The notes beneath the pieces were generated by a model that saw only the letters and a list, made by a program, of their open reading frames with translations, ran no database searches and was not told the origin of the DNA. Made by a program: the position numbers and the translations under genes. Of a DNA stretch of 10,928 nt, positions 1 through 6,095 are shown piece by piece. The stretch comes from Thiohalobacter sp. (GTDB taxonomy: Bacteria; Pseudomonadota; Gammaproteobacteria; DSM-19610): assembly GCA_027080445.1 (NCBI GenBank), contig JALWRY010000464.1, positions 1 through 10,928 on the forward strand, given 5' to 3'. The stretch's first letter is position 1. The number at the start of each line of letters is the position of its first letter.

Positions 1-395
1 GCAGGGACCTGCACGGGACTCTTGTCGCCCGCCGCGGTACGGATCAGCGGCATCCCCGATTCGGCGGCGACAAAGTGATACGGCAATTCCGTACCAAGAC
101 GTTTTACATCGTCAACCCCGCGACCCATGAAGCGCTTGACGGATACGAGGGTATTGAGCGGGTCGTCCGCCGCCTGCTCGCGCGCGGCCAGACCCACTTC
201 CGCTGTGCCGTCTTCACGGTAGTGTACGACGGAAGGCAGGCGATGGTGACCGTCCTGGCCGGGCAGGGTTTCGGCCACACCGTTACGCACGCTGGCGACC
301 AGCGAGTTGGTAGTGCCAAGGTCGATGCCCGCCGCCAGGCGATGCTGGTGCGGTGCAGTCGACTGACCGGGTTCGGAAATTGTCAGTAAGGCCAT
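1..395 (-). CDS. hscA: Fe-S cluster assembly chaperone HscA (N-terminal fragment, runs off left edge)
   Basis: HscA is the specialised Hsp70-type ATPase that, with co-chaperone HscB, drives release of a nascent Fe-S cluster from the scaffold IscU in the cytoplasm. Only the first 131 codons lie in the window. The translation starts MALLTISEPGQSTAPHQ and continues into the phosphate-binding loop GIDLGTTN (residues 23-30) and LPSVVHY (about 53-59), close to E. coli HscA. The ATG at 393-395 gives exactly the family N-terminus. It lies 3 bases after the hscB stop, so the two genes are probably translationally coupled. The frame is open to base 1. The rest of the ATPase domain and the whole substrate-binding domain are outside the window, so integrity of the gene cannot be judged. 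Identity rests on visible similarity and operon position. Confidence 0.95.
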   Translation of the reverse strand, partial: MALLTISEPGQSTAPHQHRLAAGIDLGTTNSLVASVRNGVAETLPGQDGHHRLPSVVHYREDGTAEVGLAAREQAADDPLNTLVSVKRFMGRGVDDVKRLGTELPYHFVAAESGMPLIRTAAGDKSPVQVP

Positions 396-398
396 AAG

Positions 399-947
399 TC
401 AGAGAAGTTCATCTTCGAGGTCGGCTTCCAGTTCCTGCACTTCGTTTTGCAAACGGGTAAAAAACTGCATCTTCTGCACCAGTGCAACAGCCGCTTCCAG
501 GTCACCGGCATTGGCATCCAGCACCTGCGCCAGCTCGTTTTCCAGCACGTTATACAACGTCGTGATCTCCCTGGCCAGCCCGTCGAGCGACGTCAGCGGG
601 TCTTGCTGGCCGCGAATCTCGCCCAGTTGCTCACGCAATTCCATCTGCTGCATCAGGAAGGCCGGATCGGCCTGCATCGTCTGCTGGTCGTCGATCGTGC
701 GCCCGCGCAGTTCAAGCAGGTAACGTGCGCGCCGCAGCGGGTTTTTCAGCGTCTGGTAGCCTTCGTTGATGTGCGTCGCATGCTGCATGGCGACACGACG
801 CTCCTGCTCGCCCGCACTGGCAAAGCGATCCGGGTGTACACTGCGCTGCAAATCCCGGTAGTGCGCGTCCAGTGCTGCCCGGTCAAGGGCATACTGTACA
901 GGCAGGGAGAACAACTCAAAAAAGTTTTGCGTCAGTACCGACGACAT
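399..947 (-). CDS. hscB: Fe-S assembly J-domain co-chaperone HscB
   Basis: HscB (Hsc20) is the J-protein that brings IscU to HscA and stimulates its ATPase. The 182-residue protein (171 in E. coli) has an N-terminal J domain with the HPD signature at residues 38-40, followed by a C-terminal helical IscU-binding domain. In that domain FLMQQMELREQL (97-108) aligns with E. coli FLMEQLELREEL. Residues reported to contact IscU in E. coli are kept as Leu98, Met99, Glu103 and Glu106, with Leu96 replaced by Met102. A longer frame opens at 998, but it would overlap iscA and add 17 non-family residues, so the ATG at 947 is preferred. That start is 20 bases after the iscA stop, and its Shine-Dalgarno is weak. 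Retention of the IscU surface is notable because iscU is missing from this operon. Confidence 0.95.
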   Translation of the reverse strand: MSSVLTQNFFELFSLPVQYALDRAALDAHYRDLQRSVHPDRFASAGEQERRVAMQHATHINEGYQTLKNPLRRARYLLELRGRTIDDQQTMQADPAFLMQQMELREQLGEIRGQQDPLTSLDGLAREITTLYNVLENELAQVLDANAGDLEAAVALVQKMQFFTRLQNEVQELEADLEDELL

Positions 948-967
948 GGCTATGACCCGGTTCTGGA

Positions 968-1291
968 CTAGATATTGAAGCTTTCGCCACAACCACACTC
1001 ATCCTTGACGTTGGGGTTGTTGAATTTGAAACCTTCATTGAGGCCTTCCTTGCCAAAATCCAGTTCGGTGCCATCGAGATACAACAGGCTCTTGGGATCG
1101 ACAATAACCTTTACACCATGGCACTCGAACACGACGTCCTTGTCTTCGATCTCATCGACAAACTCCAGTACGTAGGCCATGCCGGAACAGCCGGATGTAC
1201 GCACACCGAGACGCAGGCCTACACCCTTGCCCCGCTGTTCGAGGAAAGTCTTGACGCGTTCCGCCGCAGATTCTGTCAGGGTAATCGCCAT
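968..1291 (-). CDS. iscA: A-type iron-sulfur carrier IscA
   Basis: IscA is an A-type carrier that binds iron or Fe-S clusters and passes them to apo-proteins, mainly [4Fe-4S] targets. The 107 residues match E. coli IscA (107 aa) nearly end to end. The three ligand cysteines are visible: one in RTSGCSGMAYV (Cys35) and two in the C-terminal CGCG motif (Cys99 and Cys101). The start is well supported: GAGGAG lies about 9 bases upstream of the ATG, and the TGA of iscS runs into this ribosome binding site. The gene is thus tightly coupled to iscS, from which it is separated by 13 bases. In the usual isc order iscU would sit between them. IscA has no N-terminal extension that could hold a scaffold domain. 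Confidence 0.97.
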   Translation of the reverse strand: MAITLTESAAERVKTFLEQRGKGVGLRLGVRTSGCSGMAYVLEFVDEIEDKDVVFECHGVKVIVDPKSLLYLDGTELDFGKEGLNEGFKFNNPNVKDECGCGESFNI

Positions 1292-1304
1292 AAGGTTTTA
1301 CTCC

Positions 1305-2525
1305 TCAATGCGCGGCCCACTGGACGGAATCCAGGTCGATGCCATCCTTGTACATTTCCCACAGCGGGGAAAGGTCTCGCAACTTGCCAATCTTGCTGCG
1401 CACCAGTTCAATGGTGTAATCAATTTCTTCTTCGGTGGTAAAGCGACCGATGGTGAAACGGATGGAACTGTGCGCCAGCTCATCGTTGCGACCAATCGCG
1501 CGCAGCACATAGGAAGGTTCCAGGCTGGCGCTGGTACAGGCCGAACCGGAAGACACGGCCAGGTCCTTCAGCGCCATGATCAGGCTTTCGCCCTCGACAA
1601 AATTGAAACTGATGTTGAGATTACCCGGAATGCGCTGGTCGAGATCACCATTGACATACACTTCCTCGATATCCCTGAAGCCGTCATACAAACGGTCACG
1701 CAGTTTGGCCAAGCGTACATTTTCAGCTGCCATTTCTTCCTTCGCAATACGGAAGGCTTCGCCCATACCGACGATCTGATGCGTCGGCAGGGTACCGGAA
1801 CGCATACCGCGCTCATGACCACCGCCGTGCATCTGTGCTTCCAGTCGCACGCGCGGTTTGCGACGCACATACAGGGCGCCGATACCCTTGGGGCCGTAAA
1901 TCTTGTGTGCAGAGAATGACATCAGATCGACTTTCATCGTTTGCGTATCAATCGCCACCTTGCCGGCGCTCTGCGCGGCGTCCACATGGAACACGATCTT
2001 GCGCTCGCGACAGATCTCACCAATGGCGGCAATATCCTGGATCACACCGATTTCATTATTGACGTGCATCACACTGACCAGCGTCGTGTCTTCACGTAAT
2101 GCTGCCTTGAGCTTGTCAAGATCCAGCAGACCATTGCTCTCCGGGGCGAGGTAGGTCACCTCGAAGCCCTCGCGTTCGAGCTGGCGGCAGGTATCCAGCA
2201 CTGCCTTGTGCTCGGTCTTGACGGTCACGATGTGCTTGCCTTTCTTGCTGTAAAAATGCGCCGCGCCCTTGATCGCCAGGTTGTCCGACTCGGTGGCGCC
2301 GCTGGTCCAGACAATTTCCTTCGGATCGGCATTGATCAGCGCCGCCACATGGTTGCGCGCCTCCTGTACCGCCTCGTCAGCTTCCCAGCCGAAGCTGTGC
2401 GAACGTGAAGCCGGGTTGCCAAAACGACCATCCGGCGTCAGGTAGCTGCACATTTTCTCTGCCACACGCGGGTCAACCGGTGTTGTCGCAGAGTAATCAA
2501 GGTAGATTGGCGTTTTCACAGTCAT
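1305..2525 (-). CDS. iscS: Cysteine desulfurase IscS
   Basis: IscS is a PLP-dependent enzyme that converts L-cysteine to L-alanine and forms a persulfide used for Fe-S clusters and tRNA thiolation. The protein has 406 residues (404 in E. coli). Visible landmarks are LDYSATTPVDPR at the N-terminus, His106 in TEHKAVL (PLP stacking), the PLP lysine Lys208 in SAHKIYGP, and the mobile persulfide cysteine Cys330 in SSGSACTSASLEPS. The C-terminal tail LSPLWEMYKDGIDLDS and final WAAH resemble the E. coli tail that contacts IscU. The ATG at 2525 is preceded by AGGTG at a reasonable distance. The gene follows the NifS-like gene by 36 bases and precedes iscA by 13. It is clearly the orthologous IscS, while the neighbouring desulfurase is a paralogue. 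Confidence 0.97.
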   Translation of the reverse strand: MTVKTPIYLDYSATTPVDPRVAEKMCSYLTPDGRFGNPASRSHSFGWEADEAVQEARNHVAALINADPKEIVWTSGATESDNLAIKGAAHFYSKKGKHIVTVKTEHKAVLDTCRQLEREGFEVTYLAPESNGLLDLDKLKAALREDTTLVSVMHVNNEIGVIQDIAAIGEICRERKIVFHVDAAQSAGKVAIDTQTMKVDLMSFSAHKIYGPKGIGALYVRRKPRVRLEAQMHGGGHERGMRSGTLPTHQIVGMGEAFRIAKEEMAAENVRLAKLRDRLYDGFRDIEEVYVNGDLDQRIPGNLNISFNFVEGESLIMALKDLAVSSGSACTSASLEPSYVLRAIGRNDELAHSSIRFTIGRFTTEEEIDYTIELVRSKIGKLRDLSPLWEMYKDGIDLDSVQWAAH

Positions 2526-2561
2526 AAGTTTTACACCTGAAAATAAGTCGTATTTATCACT

Positions 2562-3710
2562 TCACCAGCCGGCAACCTGCCCGGCCTTGTCAATCCATTG
2601 CAGTTGTTGACCGATCTGTGTCAACACTGCGTCGATGTCCTGTTGCGTCGTATCACGCCCGAGACTGAGACGGATCGCGCTGCGCGCAACGGCCTCATCA
2701 ATGCCCATGGCCGTCAGTACGTGGCTGGGCGCATTGTTGCCGCTCGAACAGGCCGAGCCGCTGGATACACCGATACCGGCGCGATCCAGTTGCATCAACA
2801 GGGCCTCGCCATCGATCCCGGCAACAGCCATCTGGACCGTGTTCGGCAGGCGCGGCGCCTGCTGCGCAAACACCGTGACCTGCGGAAAACGTTGCAGGCC
2901 CTGTTCCAGCGCCTCACGTAATGCGCGCAAGCGTTGACTGTCTTCATCCAGCCGCTGCATGGCCAACTCTGCCGCCACGCCAAAACCGACAATACCCGCC
3001 ACGTTTTCCGTGCCGGCACGGAAACCACGCTCCTGGCCGCCGCCGTATTGCAGGGGCGTGAGTTCCAGCGACTTGTCGAACACCAGCGCGCCAACGCCCT
3101 GCGGGCCGTAAATCTTGTGTGCCGACAGGCTCATCAACTGTGCGCCGCTGTCCGGGAAACTCACCGGCAGCTTGCCCACTGCCTGTACGGCGTCGGTATG
3201 CATCACCGCGCCCAGCGAACGCGCGTAGTCGGCAATAGCGGCAATATCCTGGAGCGCACCGGTCTCGTTGTTGGCCATCATCACCGATACCAGGCGGGTA
3301 TCCGTCGTCATGCACTGCTTCACCGAGGCTTCTGTGACCCTGCACTGGTCATCGACCGCCAGCCAATCGACCTGCCAGCCTGATCGCGCCAGTTGTTGCG
3401 CCTTCTCCAGCACCGAAGGATGCTCCACCGCACTGACCGCGATCCGCGTGGGCGTGCACCCGGCCGTCAGCGCATGCAGGGCCAGGTTATTCGACTCGGT
3501 GCCGCCGCTGGTAAAAATAACCTGCGAAGGTTGCGCCCCCACCAGTTGTGCGAGCTGTTCGCGAGCCGTATCGATCTGCGCCCGTCGGGCCCGCCCGAAC
3601 TGGTGGGTACTCGACGGATTACCCGGCATACCGTCCATGCAGGCCAGCATGGCATCGCGCACCGGGGCGGCAAGTGGTGTCGTGGCGTTGTAGTCGAGGT
3701 AGTGCTTCAT
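2562..3710 (-). CDS. NifS-like cysteine desulfurase (second copy in the isc operon)
   Basis: This is a class V aminotransferase-fold, PLP-dependent cysteine desulfurase of 382 residues. It has YLDYNATTPL at the N-terminus, His97 in VEHPSVLE, the PLP lysine Lys199 in SAHKIYGPQG, and the catalytic cysteine Cys321 in SSGSACSSGNNAPSHVL. All residues needed for persulfide formation appear present. It is about 24 residues shorter than the adjacent IscS and ends shortly after TQQDIDAVLTQIG, without the LSPLWEMYK-type tail that IscS uses to contact IscU. Its preferred acceptor may therefore differ (inference). It starts 12 bases after iscR, with AGGGGG as a plausible ribosome binding site. Related extra nifS genes between iscR and iscS are known in some gammaproteobacteria. 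Its exact role, whether Fe-S supply, tRNA thiolation or another sulfur route, cannot be read from the sequence, so no symbol is given. Confidence 0.92.
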   Translation of the reverse strand: MKHYLDYNATTPLAAPVRDAMLACMDGMPGNPSSTHQFGRARRAQIDTAREQLAQLVGAQPSQVIFTSGGTESNNLALHALTAGCTPTRIAVSAVEHPSVLEKAQQLARSGWQVDWLAVDDQCRVTEASVKQCMTTDTRLVSVMMANNETGALQDIAAIADYARSLGAVMHTDAVQAVGKLPVSFPDSGAQLMSLSAHKIYGPQGVGALVFDKSLELTPLQYGGGQERGFRAGTENVAGIVGFGVAAELAMQRLDEDSQRLRALREALEQGLQRFPQVTVFAQQAPRLPNTVQMAVAGIDGEALLMQLDRAGIGVSSGSACSSGNNAPSHVLTAMGIDEAVARSAIRLSLGRDTTQQDIDAVLTQIGQQLQWIDKAGQVAGW

Positions 3711-3713
3711 ACC

Positions 3714-3733
3714 GTTCGCCCCCTAGAGCGAAC
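3714..3733 (-). promoter_or_regulatory. Hairpin holding the iscR stop codon and the next gene's Shine-Dalgarno in its loop
   Basis: On the transcribed strand the arms GTTCGC and GCGAAC form a perfect 6-base-pair stem closing an 8-base loop, TCTAGGGG. The loop contains the iscR stop TAG and most of the AGGGGG ribosome binding site of the NifS-like gene; the ATG follows four bases after the stem. The pairing is seen directly. A role in coupling translation, or in setting iscR output apart from the downstream genes, is inference by analogy with the structured iscR-iscS region of E. coli. A 6-bp stem may also occur by chance. Confidence 0.4.
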
Positions 3734-4199
3734 CGATGACTTCATCAGTCTGTGTGAGGTCGACTGCCACATCCTGCCCGGCCGCCGCATCACGCTCAGC
3801 GCCCTGCTCAACCAGTTGAGCCAGGGAAATTTCGTTCAGGAACGTGAATATCTGTTCACTCAGTTCTGTCCACAGGTCGTGCGTCAGGCAACGCTGGCCG
3901 TCCTGGCAGTTTTCCTCGCCACCACAACGCGTCGCATTCACCGTTTCGTCGACCGCCACCACCACGTCAGCAATGGCGATATCCGCCGCGTCGCCGTTCA
4001 GCAGGTAACCGCCACCGGGGCCACGCGTACTGGACACCAGGCCATGACGGCGTAACCGTGTAAACAGCTGTTCCAGGTACGAGAGTGAAATACCCTGGCG
4101 CTCGGAAATGGCCGCGAGCGTGACCGGACCCTGGTTCGCATGCAGCGCCAGATCCAACATCGCCGTCACGGCATAGCGACCTTTGCTGGTCAATTTCAT
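3723..4199 (-). CDS. iscR: Fe-S cluster-sensing Rrf2-family transcription regulator IscR
   Basis: IscR is an Rrf2-family winged-helix regulator. In its [2Fe-2S] form it represses its own isc operon, and as apo-protein it controls other Fe-S genes. The 158 residues begin MKLTSKGRYAVTAMLDLALH and include the DNA-recognition stretch SERQGISLSYLEQLF (about 32-46) and the wing STRGPGGGYLL. The cluster ligands Cys92, Cys98, Cys104 and His107 fall at exactly the positions known in E. coli IscR, so it should bind a [2Fe-2S] cluster. The C-terminal tail after about residue 135 diverges from E. coli, as is usual in the family. The start at 4199 is supported by AAGGCAGG upstream. It heads the operon, with a recognisable IscR site in its promoter, consistent with negative autoregulation. 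Confidence 0.97.
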   Translation of the reverse strand: MKLTSKGRYAVTAMLDLALHANQGPVTLAAISERQGISLSYLEQLFTRLRRHGLVSSTRGPGGGYLLNGDAADIAIADVVVAVDETVNATRCGGEENCQDGQRCLTHDLWTELSEQIFTFLNEISLAQLVEQGAERDAAAGQDVAVDLTQTDEVIGSL

Positions 4200-4244
4200 G
4201 CCAACCTGCCTTATTCAACTCTCGGAAAACCTTGCTAAAGTGCC

Positions 4245-4269
4245 ATAACTGAGTAAAACAGTCAAGAAT
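4245..4269 (-). promoter_or_regulatory. IscR promoter: type 1 IscR operator overlapping a -35 box
   Basis: The minus strand reads ATTCTTGACTGTTTTACTC followed by AGTTAT. Compared by hand with the E. coli type 1 IscR motif (ATASYYGACT-RWWW-YAGTCRRSTAT), it agrees at 22 of 25 positions. TTGACT at 4260-4265 (5 of 6 matches to TTGACA) lies inside the site and is a good -35 box. The -10 that should follow near 4236-4242 is weak (CACTTT or ACTTTA). Bound holo-IscR would therefore block RNA polymerase at the iscR promoter. Only one such site is evident here, whereas E. coli has two in its iscR promoter region. Confidence 0.8.
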
Positions 4270-4426
4270 TACCAACCCGCCGGAAACAGGGGTTACCGGG
4301 CACTGTCGGCAAGGTATTGATGTGGCAGGGACATCGGCGGAAATGGCGGTTAGACCGCGACAAACCGGCCACCCGGAATGCCTGTAACGACCCGGCGACG
4401 GTTCCGGCCTTCACCCATACCTGAAA

Positions 4427-5272
4427 TCAGTCCGACTTGTTGCTATCCGGGCTTTCGGCTGTCTCGTCCCCGGTGGCTTCAGGCTCATCGTCACCGGTTT
4501 CGATCGGCGGCGTGGTGCAGGATGTTCGGCTATCCAGCTCACAGGGGCCGAGATCGGGCATCTGCATGTCGGCCACTTCGGCGCCCAGTCCTTTCAAACC
4601 CCGGCACATATCCTCCAGGCGCTTGTCCATTACATGGATATGGTCGAGCATATTATTGATGGCATTGGCGACCGGGTCGGGCATGTCCTGGGTACTGCCG
4701 TAGGCGTCGAAACCCATTTTTTTCGCGATGGCCTCGCGACGTTTTTGCTGCTCGGAAAGACTGCTCCCGACCACGCGACCGGGTACACCAACCACGGTGG
4801 CGCCATCATGAACATCGCGCAGCACCACGGCATTGGAACCGATACGCACGTCATTACCAATATGTATCGGACCCAGCACCTTGGCGCCCGCGCCAATCAC
4901 GACATCGTTGCCCAGCGTGGGATGGCGTTTGCCCTTGTCCCAGCTGGTACCGCCCAGCGTCACCCCGTGGTACAAGGTACAATCGTCACCGATCTCGGCT
5001 GTTTCACCAATCACAACGCCCATACCGTGATCAATGAAAAATCGCCGCCCGATGGTAGCACCGGGATGAATTTCGATGCCGGTCAACCAGCGCGCAACAT
5101 TCGACAGCACCCGCGCCAGCCAGGGCAGGCCATTGTTCCAGAGCGCGTGAGTCAGGCGGTGCATCAACACCGCGTGGAACCCCGGGTAGGTGGTAATGAC
5201 TTCAAACCGGGTACGCGCGGCCGGATCGCGGTCAAAAACGCAGTTCAGGTCTTCCCGCAATCGATCCCACAT
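4427..5272 (-). CDS. cysE: Serine O-acetyltransferase CysE (short EpsC/Bacillus type, acidic tail)
   Basis: CysE transfers acetyl from acetyl-CoA to L-serine, giving O-acetylserine, the carbon skeleton for cysteine. The 281-residue protein starts MWDRLREDLNCVFDRDPAAR and lacks the long N-terminal helical domain of E. coli CysE, like Bacillus-type enzymes. The left-handed beta-helix of hexapeptide repeats covers about 67-165, with the catalytic His82 in FIDHGMGVVIGET and the VTLGGT loop at 104-109. The position of E. coli Asp143 is Glu67 (GIEIHP), as in the Bacillus form. Residues 196-230 look helical. From about 245 the tail is acidic and low-complexity, ending NKSD, not the C-terminal Ile that inserts into CysK. 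Located upstream of iscR, it plausibly feeds cysteine to the desulfurases. The linkage resembles the cysE2-iscR arrangement of Azotobacter. It has its own promoter. Confidence 0.93.
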   Translation of the reverse strand: MWDRLREDLNCVFDRDPAARTRFEVITTYPGFHAVLMHRLTHALWNNGLPWLARVLSNVARWLTGIEIHPGATIGRRFFIDHGMGVVIGETAEIGDDCTLYHGVTLGGTSWDKGKRHPTLGNDVVIGAGAKVLGPIHIGNDVRIGSNAVVLRDVHDGATVVGVPGRVVGSSLSEQQKRREAIAKKMGFDAYGSTQDMPDPVANAINNMLDHIHVMDKRLEDMCRGLKGLGAEVADMQMPDLGPCELDSRTSCTTPPIETGDDEPEATGDETAESPDSNKSD

Positions 5273-5303
5273 ACCTCACCCGCTGACTCGAAGATAGCGC
5301 TCC

Positions 5304-5332
5304 ATTATAGGCACCGGCAGCCAGCGCGCCAA
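5304..5332 (-). promoter_or_regulatory. Sigma-70-type promoter of cysE
   Basis: The minus strand carries TTGGCG (5327-5332, 4 of 6 matches to the -35 consensus), a 17-base spacer and a perfect TATAAT (5304-5309). The -10 box ends 31 bases before the cysE ATG, so the leader would be about 25 bases and contain the GGTGAGG ribosome binding site close to the start. This suggests cysE can be transcribed independently of trmJ upstream. No IscR-like or CysB-like site was recognised here. Confidence 0.7.
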
Positions 5333-5360
5333 TTCACCCATATTTAAGCGTGATTTGTCA

Positions 5361-6095
5361 TTACGCGTTTCCCGAGGTTTTCCGGTTTGCCGCCGTCAGG
5401 ATACCACGCAGGATATTGATCTCGTTCTGGTCCGGCCTGGCGCGATTGTACAGGCGACGCAATCGCCGCATTAGCTGACGGGGATTCTCCGGGTTGAGGA
5501 ATTCCAGGTCCATCAGGGTCTGTTCAAGGTGCTGGTAAAACTGTTCCATCTGCTGCGCGGTGGCGTAATCCGTTTTGTCCTGCGTCGTAGCCACACTGCC
5601 CGCCAGGTTCGACATGCGCCATTCATAGCTGATGACCTGTACGGCCGCAGCTACGTTCAGCGAGGGATAGTCCGGGCTGACGGGAATCTGTACCAGGTAA
5701 TGACACAGATCCAGTTCATCATTGGTCAGGCCGGTACGTTCCCGGCCAAACAGGATCACGGCCCGACCGGTATCCGCGTGTGCGCGAACCTGCGTTGCGC
5801 AAGTGCGGGGATCGAGCATTGGCACCGGCAGGGAACGACTGCGCGCACTGGCGCCGATCACCAGCGTGGCGTCGGCAATGGCGGCATCGATCGATCCATA
5901 CTGCGCCGCCGCCGCCAGCACATCGTCCGCACCCGAGGCGCGCGCCGTCGCCTCGGCGCTGGGAAACTGTTTGGGATTAACCAGCCGCAATTCCCGCAAG
6001 CCCATATTTTTCATCGCCCGGGCCGCCGCACCGATATTACCCGGGTGACTGGTTTCGACCATGACGATAACCGGTTGGGAAGCGGTGTCAGACAC
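5361..6095 (-). CDS. trmJ: tRNA (cytidine/uridine-2'-O-)-methyltransferase TrmJ
   Basis: TrmJ is a SPOUT-class, SAM-dependent enzyme that 2'-O-methylates position 32 of several tRNAs. From the GTG at 6095 the product is 244 residues (246 in E. coli). It shows the N-terminal VMVETSHPGNIGAAARAMK with the conserved Arg26. The trefoil-knot SAM-binding motifs follow: FGRERTGLTNDEL (116-128) and YPSLNVAAAVQVISYE (143-158). The C-terminal extension has RRLRRLYNRARPDQNE (210-225) and LNILRGIL-like NILRGIL, typical of TrmJ. The frame stays open to an ATG at 6146, but that would add 17 unrelated residues inside epmA. The GTG matches the family length and overlaps the epmA stop by 8 bases, implying translational coupling; the Shine-Dalgarno is poor, so the start is probable, not certain. 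In many gammaproteobacteria trmJ also lies just upstream of cysE/iscR. Confidence 0.93.
   Translation of the reverse strand: MSDTASQPVIVMVETSHPGNIGAAARAMKNMGLRELRLVNPKQFPSAEATARASGADDVLAAAAQYGSIDAAIADATLVIGASARSRSLPVPMLDPRTCATQVRAHADTGRAVILFGRERTGLTNDELDLCHYLVQIPVSPDYPSLNVAAAVQVISYEWRMSNLAGSVATTQDKTDYATAQQMEQFYQHLEQTLMDLEFLNPENPRQLMRRLRRLYNRARPDQNEINILRGILTAANRKTSGNA

Noticed and set aside
968..1304. An IscU domain fused to IscA or to the end of IscS
   Set aside because: IscA begins at its usual first residue and IscS ends with its usual WAxH tail; neither has extra residues.
1179..1919. A 246-codon plus-strand frame, with similar ones at 447-971, 3393-4055, 4634-5347 and 9011-9733
   Set aside because: All are antisense to well-supported genes, lack domain motifs and show no credible ribosome binding sites.
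4270..4426. Terminator or small gene between cysE and iscR
   Set aside because: No stem followed by a T-run on the minus strand and no plausible short coding frame with a ribosome binding site; only the iscR promoter element is supported in this gap.
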